This document shows, piece after piece, positions 22,860 through 35,179 of a stretch of 64,000 nucleotides of DNA. The stretch is taken from positions 19,907 through 83,906 of the forward strand of contig JAOCPU010000085.1 in assembly GCA_035772785.1 (NCBI GenBank), written 5' to 3'. The notes under the pieces are model-generated. The model saw only the letters and a list, made by a program, of their open reading frames with translations. It did no database searches and had not been told where the DNA came from. This DNA comes from Phlebiopsis flavidoalba (Eukaryota > Basidiomycota > Agaricomycetes > Polyporales > Phanerochaetaceae). The first letter of the stretch is position 1, and every line of letters starts with the position of its first letter. The position numbers and the translations under genes are program-made.

Positions 22860-22885
22860 CAGGCAAGATTGCGTAGTCATCGTGT
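22860..22885 (-). pseudogene. truncated start of a third KNH-like gene
   Basis: The minus strand reads MTTQSCL, matching the first codons of the KNH-like copies (MTTRSCL), then diverges completely. The upstream 200 bases match the KNH-like promoter. This marks the left breakpoint of unit D. Confidence 0.65.
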
Positions 22886-25465
22886 CACCAGCGAGAGAGA
22901 GGTGAGAGGTCAAGTTCGTCAGGTAGCCACAGCGAAAGTGAGGAGAGTAGAAATGCAGGACGCTGCGGAGAATGTCAATGCGGCTGATATCAGAGTCCAG
23001 AGAGGGGAAGCTTCTGAACGCGGTTCACTGTCACTGTCACGTGCGAGGGGCGTGATCTTGCGTAAGTACTCGTTCAAATGGTCCAGCCATCCAGCATCTC
23101 CTTCCCATGCCCGGACAAGGAAACTGTGAAAGTATTAAACGACTACCACATGTAAAGCTCTACATACAACGTGCCACAAACTTGAAAATATGAATTTTAG
23201 CGGTAATCCGCACCGTCATTGTTCACGGTATCGTGTCCTCCTCCCCCGACCTGGACGATGTTGCCCAGCTTCCCGGGCCGGTGCTAGCACGACGGATGTC
23301 TATGACTGAACCTTCACTCAAGTTCTCGCTGAACTCCTGACAAGCCAACTCCGGGCAAGCCCGTCGAGGGCATTACACACTCGCTCCCGGAACGAGATAC
23401 AAGTGACTGAGGATGTTGGCTGGTCCCAATTTGATGTCGAAGGCACAGGGGAACCAGAGTGTAAGTCTGAGCGACGGATATTCATCATAAACCTAACTGA
23501 TCAGGATAGGAGGCTGATCAAAATGAAAAGTCAAAGGCTGAAACTTATCAGTATCATGACGCACGCTCACCAGTATGTCCAATAGTGGGCCAACGAAATG
23601 AAAGTCCTGACGGAGAGCAGTGAGCAAGCAGCTCATCCAAAGGCACAAGTTAAAGACTCACAATTTTCGTGGTGAGAATTACCAGCTCTGCAATATTTAT
23701 CAATAGCATAGCACTATTTGTAATGTTATTAACGGTAACATCGAATCACTACCTCTCAACTCACACAAAGAAAAAGCGAGCCTAGGACTTGACTTTAACA
23801 CCGCTTTGGAAAATCGGAAGAAAATTTGGCAGCTTACCGTCATGGAGTAAACATTGCGTCAGAGGTACGGTCATCTTCTTCGTTTGCATTGTTGTTTTCC
23901 AGGTGTCGAATGTTCTTTTCCATGTCGCGATGATGATAATAGACTCCGCCATTACTACAGGTGCACGAGACATGATGGAAACTGTGCTTCGGTTGGTTTT
24001 TATTTGTATATTTGTGAACGATAACAAAGGCTTACAGCTGCATTTCATTGAAATTCTGCATGAGCACACAAGAGTCGCTAGTGAGCTTCAATTTTTCGGG
24101 GATGTCACTCACACCAATACAAGCGGCCCAACAATGTTCGTCTCTGCAGGACATATGGATATTTTGGAGCTAATGAAAAAAATGTAAAGCTACTCCGGCA
24201 TGTGCAGTAATGTACTGAGATTATGCCGTTAGTCATGCCGTCACTGGATATGGTCAGGCGAAAAACTCACGGAATTGACTACGACCGGAATCACACCCAT
24301 GGCTGATACGGCGAAAAAATAGGATGGGAAAAAACAACATTACGGTCCATTATAATGTATATCCGCACTGCGGAGAGGACTAAAAAGAACGTTGACACAG
24401 GCTTGCACTAGGACCAAATCAAACTGCAGCCACTTACTAGCAGTGAGAGCGTCGCATATCAGAATGGGAACTAGCACCATTGCAACGCGAATCTGACAAC
24501 TGAAAAGTCTCTGTTAGCAGAGGGAGGCGTAAGTATGCCGAACGACTCTAACCGCTAGGCTGAATTAGCCTTCCAAATGAAAACACGCAGCTCAAGAATG
24601 GAGCAAACGTACATCCGGTGAGGGCTGAGGGAGCAGAAGAAAACAGAGCCTCGAGTAGCATCGTCCAGCGAATGATTACAAGGGGCACCGATGCAGGTGT
24701 GAATCTCCATCGCCAGACAAGCTCGATCTCTTGCTCCAGAGTGATGAGGTACTCGTAGATGACTAACGCTAGAAATCAGAATGTCAGGTTAAAGCGCAAG
24801 ATAAACACCATACATCATCCGATACTCACTGAGGATCGCGAAAACCAGAAGCCCTTCGCCGCTGACTCTGAGAGAAATGAGTACTGGAAGTAAACTGAGA
24901 CTAAACAAACATACAGCGTGCTTACGGCCTCCATACCGGGGACACAGTACAATGAATTGCGTAGGAGAAGATGTAAGATGGCCTGCTAGGCCTACGATTG
25001 AGTAGAGGGATATTGGGTAGTGGCTGGCCGACACGAACATATTATGTACTTTCTTTGGCACCTATAGCTGGTTGCATGCGTAATGTTGGCGGGAATAGCG
25101 CATACTGTGAAGATGCATAACGTTTCAATGACAGACTGGCTCCTCGAGAGCGCGGATTGCAACGAGATGCGTGCGTGCGGGAAGGAGAATCGCAGATGTA
25201 TGTGGCAGATGCTCCCGCAATGCTTGGAGCTAGCCGCATATAGGGACACGGTACCCACGCAACATGGCGGCGGTAAAGAGCTTTCGTACGATCTGCGCGT
25301 TGTTGCACCGTTAGCGCAGCGCGACGTTGTCCTTCGGCTGATAAATCAATCAGAAAAAAAAAGTGAATCAGAACTTAAAAGACAGATAGTTGGTTGAACT
25401 TACGGCATGGACACTGTTAGAGAGGTAAGGTGTTACATCCCGTGTCATAACTGCAGCTGTAAACG
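22866..25465. repeat. tandem duplication, unit D (~2.6 kb)
   Basis: This is the second copy of unit C. Similarity fades after the ATCCCGTGTCA block at 25437, which corresponds to 22796 in unit C. Confidence 0.9.
23197..24934 (-). CDS. DUF6533-domain seven-transmembrane protein, copy D
   Basis: This is a paralogue of the gene at 20519-22278 with the same exon order. The DUF6533 segment lies near 24760-24610 (LVIYEYLITLEQEIELVWRW can be read with small corrections). The last membrane region reads TVSIMSRAPVVMAESIIIIA then TWKRTFDTW and LLHDGKLPNF. This corresponds to the family's sixth helix and the R-D/H-G-x-L-x-F loop before helix seven. The C-terminal tail is shorter and the stop is inferred from alignment with copy C. 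Frame breaks are present. The protein is presumably an integral membrane receptor-like protein of unknown ligand. Confidence 0.65.
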
Positions 25466-26759
25466 CCTCGAATTTATGATTCTTGTGGCGCGTACGATCA
25501 CGCAGATGGTTTTCGTGACACACCACGAAGTTTTGAGGGCTAATCAGTAGGTCAGAGTTGACACGCTAAAACAAAACGTTGAATCGCATTCGTCCTTCAC
25601 ATTAATACCCTGATGCGCACGATGCACCAGTTTGAACGAAGAATTGATGATATCCATTTACCTAATGCTTGCGCAGATGTCACCGCACTTGTCTACCGGT
25701 CGTCCTTGATTATATTAAACCTATTAAGGAGGAAATAGTTACATTAGAAGGTAAGGTGTATTGGTCGAAGCATGTCCGAGCTGCTGCGCTGACCAGCCTG
25801 ACTACTAGCAACCGGAAAGGAAGACTTCAGAAACGTCCCCATTTGGTTCTCACAGAACGTCAAGAAGCGCGACGTCTTCGCACTACTTGAGGAAATAAGT
25901 CAAATATTTCCATAGTGTCGAACAGCATTGAAACGTACTGTAGGCTGTCAATGACCAAATACACCTAGATTGTATACGAGTCGCCCTGGCGAGTCTTGCT
26001 GGGGTCTTGCGAAGCAACTTCTCAGATGACATGGATGATAGAGAATGATAAGAGGGTCGAATCTACGGCATGAGACCACTTACTTAAGGAAATCAGAAGT
26101 TGAGCGCAGCAACTAAAGGAATTCGTGAATACTCATCGCGATTCGCAGATCGACAAGCGAGGTTTGCGCACCGGGGTTTGGAAGCGTAAGTACTTCGCTT
26201 CGACTTTCTTAAGAAAGTTTCCGTTCCATTTATGAGAAAGCCAGCTGAATTTTCCAAAGAAACGACGGATTAGAGGCCCAATGCAATACGATGAGGTCGA
26301 TAGCTTCGCGTCGCGCGATGGCCTGGACGAAGGAGGTATCACGTGCTTATGTCCCGAGCCCGAACCCGAGCCCGAGCCCCGCCCTCAGACGCCCCAAGCG
26401 AGATGCAGCGTGGCTCCTTTTCTGGGACGACGTCCACATGCATGGTTTGCACACGCGAGTGCCACCACCTCAAATGCGCTTAGGTAGCACTCAAACCGTC
26501 TGATACTACGATCTTACTTGTTTCTAAGTTAATCTCACTGTTCCTGTGAAGTACCTCGATTTTAATCTCAAGGTGTTGGCCAGATGACCACTTTCCCAAG
26601 CAATGACGGCGATCTGTCGAAGCTAATCGAAGCCGCCCCTACCTACTAATTCAGAAACATTGGTCGACTTGCAATAGACCGGGAGATTCGGCCTTCCGGT
26701 TTCCCTAGCATCAACAAGAACGGACTCGCGCGCCATCCCGGATAACCACGTTATCAAGT
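24935..26759. other. unassigned region after duplication D
   Basis: Up to about 25465 this is the upstream part of unit D. The rest holds short plus-strand frames with plausible helices (KKRDVFALLEEISQIF near 25865-25910) and an EP-rich dipeptide run near 26357-26380. No family was recognised. It could be the N-terminal part of the P-loop remnant that follows. Confidence 0.35.
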
Positions 26760-27010
26760 TATCTATCGTCCGACGACAGCGAAAGCGAGGAGTTGCGGTC
26801 CTATTTCGACAACACCGTCAAATCATGCGACGTGTTCCGCACCTTGCTCGCTAGCAAGACAGGGTCAGGGAAGTCCACCCTTGTCTCTGAAGTGCTCGAC
26901 TTTGACCTGGACAAAGCTTGCTTCGGTGCGTCGCCGGTTACCAATCCATTTCCATATTTTGAGTATATTATATCTCGTGAGCAGCTTAGAGACCTTGCTC
27001 GTGGCCTGTG
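26760..27010 (+). pseudogene. P-loop NTPase/GTPase-like fragment
   Basis: An exon reads SYFDNTVKSCDVFRTLLAS then KTGSGKSTLVSEVLDFDLDK. GKTGSGKST-like sequence with a preceding hydrophobic strand is a Walker A / G1 motif of the kind seen in fungal G-domain (AIG1- or dynamin-related) proteins. The next exon would start after a GTGCGT donor and a GAGCAG acceptor, but no convincing G3 (DxxG) or G4 motif follows within the next 500 bases. It looks like a remnant or a badly damaged gene. Confidence 0.4.
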
Positions 27011-27477
27011 TTACTGATGTCGGAATCTATCAGGAACTGCCGGATGCCATCTGGATATCCAGGCGGTACAGTACCGAGGGTAAAGGTCTCAGCCTTGTAC
27101 CCGGAGCTCACACACCGCCACGTTTCCGCTTCCATCAGGTAACAACATTCTAGCAGCGGCGCAGTATCAACGTGAGAGCTCCTCGCCATGATTCAAAGAA
27201 GATGAACATCACTGGAATGAGTCGGTTTGTGGCACTACCTTCCCAAGGCCGTGTAAGTCTTTGTTGATGGAGCGCTGTGATGAGTGCATGCATGAGCGTG
27301 GTTATTATGTTTGTCTTCCAATCATCATTAATTCTGATTTATGAGTCCTGCTGGAATCAGCATCTGGAATGATGTCGAGACTAAATGTCTTTCCATGCTT
27401 CTATCCGTCAGGTACGAAGCAAACATAAAAGCATCTGTCAGGCACTCTTGAACGATCGCGCCCCCGAACGGTTTACC

Positions 27478-28966
27478 ATGTCGCCTCTTTCTCGAGCAGA
27501 CATCACTACTCTCCAATTGATCGGACATGACACTATAGTGAATATAGTGGCTTTGTGCGTGGAGGCAATCCTCTATAGTGCGTGGATGCAACGTCGCTGT
27601 TAAGCACCGGATGGCTCATTTCCTGGATGAATAGCCGTGTACTTCATTTTCGCTATAATAGCGAGTCGTATCCTCCTGTACGCTTTAGTTCTATTCTTCA
27701 TTCGTTTTATTCAAACAAGCAACATGGCAGGAGAAGAAACTCGAAGACTGCAGTATTTATTGGAACCATGATTCTACTAATGTTTCTCATGGACACGGCG
27801 ATCTGTATCATTGACGTGAACGACGCAATCCGTGAAATAACCCTCACACTCACCTCAAGCTCCGACATGTCATTAGCGGACCGATATACACTCACAGATA
27901 ATTTCCCGTGGGCGGTACAAGACGCGCTGTACGCATGGATGGTGTGTGGACATAGCATTGATCTCGACGTTTCGCTCTAACGTGTAGATGCCTCAGTCGA
28001 ACCTAGGAGACGTGGTTATCATTTGGCGCGTGTCAGTCTTCTATAGAGGCGAAAGAGAGCGATGGTTGATGCTCTTACCAATTTCATTCCTTCTCGGCTC
28101 TCTCGGTGAGCAAAACTTCTTCTCAGTCGTATCATACTACTTAACGCTGATTTGCGTCAGTGACATCCGGATTCATCTCGTACTGTGCTGCCCAGTGGGC
28201 TGAGAACATCAGTATCGCGAATCTAGTTGACACTCCGTTCTGCAAAAACGCTCAACTGTCATCATACTGTACCACGCTCTCAACCACAGTGGTAGCGACA
28301 TCGATGATGATTTTCAAACTTTGGTGAGCATGCCACCGCGGAACCTTGGCCCTGTGTCCGCCGCCTTTAACGTTGATGCTTACCATCTCCGCAGGCAGTA
28401 TAGGCGCGATCGAGATCGCAGTCGAACTACGATCTATTGCTTCAAAGAAGACGTTAAGTGAGCGATTGATGACGATCTGTATCGAGTCGGGCATCTTGTA
28501 CATGCTATTCTTTGTGGGCAACTTCGCTGTGTCATTTCTGGTAACCTCGTTCTTGACACTTCGTCGTTTCTAGATAGAAGCAGTCATTACTGACTCCTCA
28601 AATGCAATAATCCAGGCTGAAGACGATACACCGGCAAAGGCCCTTGCATGTACCATCTGGACTTATATGACCAGCCATATTTTGGTGAGGCTACCTTTCT
28701 AAGCGAGATGCTACCTTGCTCACCCAGGGTACAGGGTATCTACCCGGTCTTGATGATCATAGTTCTTCAGGCCGAATCTTCCTCACTCGAGGCGGCAATA
28801 TCGCGAGGACAGATAACGGAGCTATCCAAGACTTCTGGGGTCCATCTTCTGCACCTCGGATGTGCCTCAGACAGTGCATTCCGGAGGATTCGAGCTCGGT
28901 TCCCGGCTCGTCGTTCCCAGATTCGTCAAGAGTGTACGATCGAAACTGTCCGGGTCAACATTGACG
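27478..28966 (+). CDS. Agaricomycete seven-transmembrane protein (non-DUF6533 family)
   Basis: It starts MSPLSRADITTLQLIGHDTI, followed by VNIVALCVEAILYS (helix 1). After an intron come KTAVFIGTMILLMFLMDTAI (helix 2) and DVNDAIREITLTLTS. A conserved extracellular region SLADRYTLTDNFPWAVQDAL precedes GDVVIIWRVSVF (helix 3). LMLLPISFLLGSL (helix 4) follows, then a cysteine-containing loop (NLVDTPFCKNAQ). TTVVATSMMIFKLWEHR (helix 5), LMTICIESGILYMLFFVGNF (helix 6) and GIYPVLMIIVL (helix 7) complete it. This is the layout of a large paralogous membrane family found in mushroom-forming fungi and usually left unnamed. The tail is Ser-rich and the stop near 28964 is tentative. It lies just upstream of, and convergent with, the SDR gene. 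Confidence 0.75.
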
Positions 28967-29022
28967 ACCGAAGATATGATTTGATTTATACGATACAAAC
29001 TGACAATGCGCTTTTCACCGAA

Positions 29023-29914
29023 TCAAACGACATATCCCTTGCGACACCCATGTGAGCGGCATGGCCAATGCAGGATGGACATTTGGGTGTAGACTCACCC
29101 CAGACGCATGTATCACCTGAAGCCGTTGACCCAGCCCGCTTCGTCGCTCGCCAGAAATGCGGCAATGGGGGGAAATCTCGTCCACGCGGCCGATCCGTTT
29201 TTGGGATGCAGATTTCGCCATGTCCTCCTGCCAGGTTAGGGTTTCCGCTGCGAGCGACGGCGGTGCGGAGCATGTCCGTGTCGGTTGAGCTTGGTGCGAT
29301 CGTGTTGACGGTGATGCCTTTCGCACCGAGGTCCTTCGCAAGAACGCGCATGATCTGCTCCAGCGCGCCTTTTGACGCGGTATACGCGAGGTATATCGGG
29401 CGGACGAGGGAAGCCTTTGTTTGCGAGGTGAGAAGAAGATAACTCGACCTCCTAGAAATATGTGAGGCCCGGCTCGAAAAGTTGCATCATCATATGCACA
29501 GCAACTTACCAGCCTTCATGTGCCGTGCAGCCGCCTGGACCATGAAGAGTGGGACTTTCACGTTCGTCTGGAACTGTGAATCAAACTGCTCCGGGGATAC
29601 AGTGTCCAAGGTCCCGTCGATGACCAGAGCGGCATTGAGCACCAGAATGTCGAGTCGACCATGTTCCTTCGCCGTGTCCTCGACAGTTGCGTGCCCTCTT
29701 CAAGCGACGACATGTCGGCCTTCACCGCGACGGCCTTGCCCTTGCCGCTGCCATTGATGCGCTCAACGAGCTCGTCAGCAGCAGTCCTACTTGCGTTGTA
29801 GTTGACAACGACGCGAAAGCACCATCCGCGGCGAGCCGTTCGGCAACGCCGGCACCTATACCCCCGCGAGGCACCCGTGACGATGGCAACCTTTCCAGAG
29901 AGCGGTAATGACAT
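29023..29914 (-). CDS. short-chain dehydrogenase/reductase, paralogue
   Basis: It starts MSLPLSGKVAIVTGASRG with an intact TGxxxGxG-type coenzyme motif start. VNYNASRTAADELVERING, AVKADMSSLEEG and LNAALVIDGT-like sequence follow (the last readable after correction). After an intron come YTASKGALEQIMRVLAKD with the catalytic Y-x3-K, and GITVNTIAPSSTDTDM. The end reads WVNGQVIHASG, a GTGAGT donor, and a final 15-nt exon GYVV plus stop. Exon structure and sequence match the SDR at 5736-6633, so these two are paralogues on either side of the duplicated region. Substrate unknown. Several frame breaks occur in the central part. Confidence 0.85.
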
Positions 29915-30282
29915 TGGAAGAGGAAGAGTGGGATGAGTTCAGGGGTTGGAATGAGATTTCGTGCGACCCAGCTAGTTATACCCTTCGCGAGGTACGTCCT
30001 GTAGGCCACGCATTCGTTCGGCATTTACGGCGGCTATGTATGCCGTTAAATCGGCAATTAGACTTCCACTCCAACGTCTCCGTCAGGAAATTGCGGCTAT
30101 TCTGCGTCTACTTGTCAGTGAAGGAAATCTGGGGTCTTGCTTGGAAAAGAATGCGTCATGGAGATATTCGAGTTCGGATGACAGACCTTGAAGCAGATCG
30201 GTTCCGCACAGGTTGAGAATCGCGCAAAAACAAAGACGAAAAAAAGCCGGATGTGAGATTATCCTTGAGCGTTATATACAGT
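29915..30282. other. intergenic region
   Basis: This is upstream of the SDR and downstream of the aminotransferase, both on the minus strand. A plus-strand open frame here has no family match and is probably chance. Confidence 0.4.
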
Positions 30283-32119
30283 CTAAACGTTCTTGTTCAG
30301 CTCAGCCTGGATCCCCTTGCACACGTTGCACGAAAGCGTCTCCCATCCACTTCTCAAAGTCCGATAACTACGCCATGCGTCAGTCGAAAGGACGACATGC
30401 TGTATACATCAAGCTTACCTCATTATATATTTGTGCACTGAGCCGCGTCCAAAACTTGTCGTTATGGTAGAAGTGGGCCGCATATATTTTTGTGCTCAAG
30501 CAGCAGCTTGTCGCGGAGGACGTCGTTGGCGAACTCAATCTTGTCGGCGGGTACCCCCTTGGGGAGCGGCAGCTCGACATTTATCATGTTCAAAGTTTGC
30601 TCCAGGTTTTCGGACTCGTCCATGATACGTGTGCCCATATCTCCGCGATAAACGCTTTGCCACCATCGCGGGCAGATTCCGACAGTAGTCGTTGATGACT
30701 TCTTCGCCACCAGCACGACCCACTCCCGGAAGTCCATGGCTGAAACGTGCACTGTGTGAGAATGCCGGCTCAGCAGTAATCGAAGACCGTCGTACCTGCG
30801 CCGACGCTGAGGTAAGGTACAACGTCTGCCTGTGCCAGTCCCTAAAAGATTGGTCAGTGGACGAGGCTGCATATACCAGAACGCGGGCAAGCTTGCTCAC
30901 AAGAAAAGGGAACAGCCCATTCATCTCCGTTGGTTTCGGTTTTTCTTCATCCAGTCGGCAGGGGAAGGGACTGACCCGGAGGGGTATATTGATGGGATGT
31001 ATGGGAAAGCCGGTTTTGATTATATGCTGGTTTCCTGATCGTCGTGAACTGGTTTAGATAAATTTCACGCCCCGTAATGAAGAGAAACGAACCTCTTGGG
31101 CACGTATAGACACGGTTGGCACAACTCCGTGCTTCCGCGTAGAGCCATTTGTGGCAATTCTATTCACGGGTAAGGTCAGGAGAAAGATCCGTGCGCGCAT
31201 CAGGAGAACGGCGTAACCGAGAACCAGAAAATCCGTCTGGACGGCCTCTAGATTGATATTCATCTCTTGGCCAATACTGTGAGCGGCGTCCACGAACGCT
31301 ATAAACTCCCTCCTCGCGACAGATCTTGACCATTCTCCTGCCAGGGTAGCAAGATGCCGGGATTGCTGATCGATGCTATCCAGCACGCATTTACAATTTT
31401 GGGTTGTGGATTTTCCGCAGAAGCCGTCGTGTCGTGGAAGGGAATGGAGATGGCTACAGAAGGCGTCGAGCACTTGAAGCGTTGGTCATACGGGAAACTG
31501 AGATGGAGATCGGAGTAGGGTGATATGAGGGTTGGTGTCGGCAAACATGTTCCATGTTCTTGAAAACGCCCTCTGTAGTGTAGTAGAAGCTAGAAAGATT
31601 ATATTAGCATGTTCAGCGTCCCCGCGATGCATAGTATTCCACAACATACCTCACCGACCAGAATGTCACCGTCCCTCCATTCAAAGTTCCTAAGTACTAC
31701 ACCAATGCCGCCACAGTCGCGTTCTGTACCAACACCACCTCTTCCTTACGAGCTCCTAATAAACTTTCGCTAGGCGTTCGCAGTATGGAGTCGAGCATCG
31801 GGATAGCATGCCGCATACCAGTCTATGCGCAAAGAACTTGTCCGGGTTCTCGCCTCCACCTGGTCCGACAAAACATTCCAGCAGCGCACTTGAACGATGG
31901 GGTTGGTGGGTTGCAGCACAAACGGCCGAGCCCTTAAGAAATTATGAGAACTTTGCGAGTAGTTTGTCAGGGAGTTCGGAGCTCACCATGATTCAAGTTA
32001 ATGAACTTGGGGTCGAGAGACCAAGAATTGGGCGCATGGGACGTCCAAAGGTGGGCGGGGTAGTCCCAACATAGTCCCCCAGAGACCGATCTTGAAGTGC
32101 GGCTTTCCTTGTCAGACAT
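30283..32119 (-). CDS. class V aminotransferase (isopenicillin N epimerase-like), PLP enzyme
   Basis: This is a PLP-dependent fold-type I enzyme of the class V family. It opens MSDKE, then WSLDPKFINLNHG (the family's NHG opening) before an intron. RNPDKFF, GARKEEVVLVQNATVG and LRNFEWRDGDILVG follow, after another intron SHLSFPYDQ, and then FVDAAHSIGQEMNINLEAVQ. The last is the PLP-ring aspartate segment. Past an intron is NCHKWLYA, whose lysine forms the Schiff base. The C-terminal domain includes EYHERAFRDW-like sequence (readable as FRDWHRQTLYLTSA), RIMDESENLEQTLNMINVEL and LPLPKG. YAAHFYHNDKFWTRLSAQIY and a last helix close it; the stop follows a lysine/asparagine-rich end. Such fungal enzymes are often annotated as cysteine desulfurase- or epimerase-like; the true substrate is unknown. 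Confidence 0.85.
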
Positions 32120-35100
32120 GTGTAACAAGCTGTGGAGGGGGGGGAATGTCGATGTTGGATTTGCCCCTCCAGGCGGATGTGAGTGGTTAACAAGATAAGG
32201 GGAGTATGCCAGTCGACTATACGTCACTAGTCAAGGTGGGTCGAGTCATAGCGAGTCCAGTCTGGCACGCTTGGGGAGAGTGAAATTTATAGTTTGGGCA
32301 TTAGTAACGCTATGTCGACTTGATATCGCTGTTTTGTAAACCGAGTGTGGCAAGTCTAGATGGGTGAGGCACGGCGATGCACGGGGAACCGGGTTTGAGT
32401 TAGTAATCGGACCAAAACGCGAATTCAAGCGAGATTGTGAAGGAAATTGATCAAGCGTCTCTCCATTTGGTCAAATGTGCTGCATTTTTAGACATGACGT
32501 CATTACATCGGGGGGACGTACAGTAGCCCAGACCAAATGTTTGCCACAGTTATAATCAAGGCGCTAGGCTCGTCTCAACTGGAAGTTGGACGTTTTTGAA
32601 CATGCAGCCTCATAAGTGACTCATGTAAATTTCGAAATAAGATTGGCGAACAAATAAGACGCGCGAGAGCGCCCAGTAGCCATGTCCTCGCCCCCCCCCC
32701 CCCCCCCTATCGGTACTAGCCCGTGGTTAAATCGCAAAGCTATGTGAAGACGGAATGACTGTATTTGCGATGGCATCCAGTTTCCGAATTCATGCATTGC
32801 CTTAGATAGGAATGGTAGATGTCAAACGTCTCCCATGGACATGGTAACCTTGCTTGATCAATAAGCCACGGCGACAATAAATCAAACAATGGGTAAAATT
32901 ACCCTGGAGAATCATAGTCACAATACCGGTCACTATCTAGGCGAGCATCGCTACCATGGCCTTTCTCACCAAAATCATGGGCTCGTAACTGATGGTGAAG
33001 CTCCCGTAAATAGTGCCTATGAAAAGCGGAAAAACATGCGACGTGGTCGTAAGTTTCCCTCTAACAGTTAGTGCGTTGATTGAACTGGAGGAACGTGTCA
33101 GAACACAAAATGTCCTGAGCCTAGATCCGTAAAATGAGGACACGGATTGCGTTGCCTCTCAGCGTACGAGAACAAAGACTTAACAAAGAATAGGACGAGT
33201 AAAGGATACCAGAGATGTCGATCCAAAATCACCATGAGTAAGTTCGCTCGGAGTGCTCTCTTGGATGTCCAAGGAGGTTCGTCATAGAAGTGGACCCAAA
33301 TGTTGCGGGGGGCAAGATAATCCATGCGTAACCCCTGAGGGGACCCCCTTGACCTCACCGTCTCGTGCCAGTTTATTAACGAAATGTCTTGGGTTTTTCT
33401 GTTTTTTGTGCTACGCTTTTTTTTTGCACATCGAAGCAGCAAGTTGCTGCCTCGAATACCTTGGCTGGTACGCACCCAAAAGCTTGTAGTTCCATCAACG
33501 ACGGATGGTCGCCACTGCAGTCAGGTAGCTAAACACGTACCCCTGTGCAGTACGAGACCATTTGTGTATTTTTGCAAAAGGCGCGCCGGGTTGCACTAGT
33601 ATGGGTTCCAATGCTACCATCCTAGAGCGCTCCCGTTCCGTGCGGCCCCCTTCGAAAATGTGATGCGCTCCCCAGGCGGCGACTAAGCGACGGGCGTGGA
33701 AAGCGACCGCCGTGCTGCATTTAGGTTGAACACAAGAGGTAGCGGTCATGCTACTCCACGAAAAGAACCGATGACGACAGAATTATTGGGTAAGTATAGA
33801 AAAATGGCCAATCAAGAACTGCTGTTCGTACGTTACGGATAGAACTTGAGTGTACACGCCAGACTTATGAATAGCGTTTCCTCCCAGGTTTCGACTAAGT
33901 TAAAAAGCACGTTCAGCGGGCCCCCAAGTGTTCCCCCTACCAGAGGGACGTATCAATGAGTTCATCCTTTCAACCACTCCCTAGGCGTAATCCTTAGAAG
34001 CCATTTCTCTCCACCGGAAAAAGGGCCAGGTTTCGTCCGTTCGAGGCCATGTACTCGATACAGTCGACTATGACCAAAGTCCGAGTCTAGGACCGTCACG
34101 TCGTACGCTTGATATTTCCATCTTTGATGACTGGTGTGGATATTTGCGAATGTCGATCGAGGCAGATTTAGCAGGTTTGTCCCATGAGAATCAATCGAGG
34201 CTACGTATGGACAATGAGGATGTATATCGCTTAGGTTCCTTTTTTGAAGCGCGCAGGTTTCCCTAACTAAAATTTAGTTCCCCCGCACACTAGAATAAGT
34301 CATTAGCTGTACCCCGGAATAGACCACAATGTAAGGTTTTAAAGTACGTACATTAATAAGATGCGACCCGCCCATGATGGTAAGGACGGAATATTATTGG
34401 CTATGAGCCCCGTCATTCTTAAACCAAGCAAACCGCGAATTTCCACTGACTATATAAGGATCATTTCAACGCATAGAGCTACAACCGCGTCGACGATCTG
34501 ACGCTATGCCCGATAGATCGAAGTGCCAGCACATATCCGAAGAAGAGAGGGGTGCCATGACTGACGTTGATGTGAAAGTCAGAGTCGGGCAGGAGTGATT
34601 GAGCAACTTATATACACTCACAGTAGCTCCTCATGATAGCCAGACGGATGGAAAAGCAGCTGTGAGTCTTCGTAATTCCCGGTAGAGAACTATGAGTAGG
34701 TTATTACAACTCAATAAGGCTAGCTCAGACCGGCAACCTCACGATAGAGGCTCCCGGAAATGACTATGTGAGGGCAAGCGTGCGACCAACACCTCAAAAG
34801 CGACGCATACGGGACCAAGCCTCAAGCACGATGTGATGCAATCACAGCTGCACTCCATCTTGAGCCTGAACGATAGCCGTAGCCGGAGTTGCGGATGAGT
34901 GATTAAGTAGTGCGCAAAAAAAGTCCCCCCCCCCGGTGAACAAACCGTAAATGACGGGCGCGTGCGTCAAGGCTGCGGTTGCAGTGGGTCGGTTGTGGCC
35001 ACCCTTTGCCCCCCCCCCAGACGCCGTGTTTTCGTCACAGACCGTGACAGTCCTAACGCATCACAAATCACTTCGGTTCCACGCGCCATCACGCGCACGC

Positions 35101-35179
35101 GTCCCAAAGGCTCTCATCCGCTATCCTTCACACGTCACAACTCACCGCGTCCTAAAGCCGCCTTTCGGTTAAGTGAAAA
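32120..35179. other. 3-kb gene-poor region between aminotransferase and FEN1
   Basis: Only short, unsupported frames were found. A minus-strand stretch around 32900-33450 has hydrophobic segments (VLFFVKSLFSYA) that could be a decayed membrane protein, but no family could be assigned. Base composition is lower in GC than the flanks. Confidence 0.4.
32691..32707. repeat. C17 homopolymer
   Basis: An uninterrupted run of 17 C lies in the gene-poor region. Its true length is likely uncertain because homopolymers here appear error-prone. Confidence 0.85.

Noticed and set aside
26357..26380. EP-dipeptide run as a minisatellite
   Set aside because: It is only four to five short units with no larger structure and no supported gene around it.
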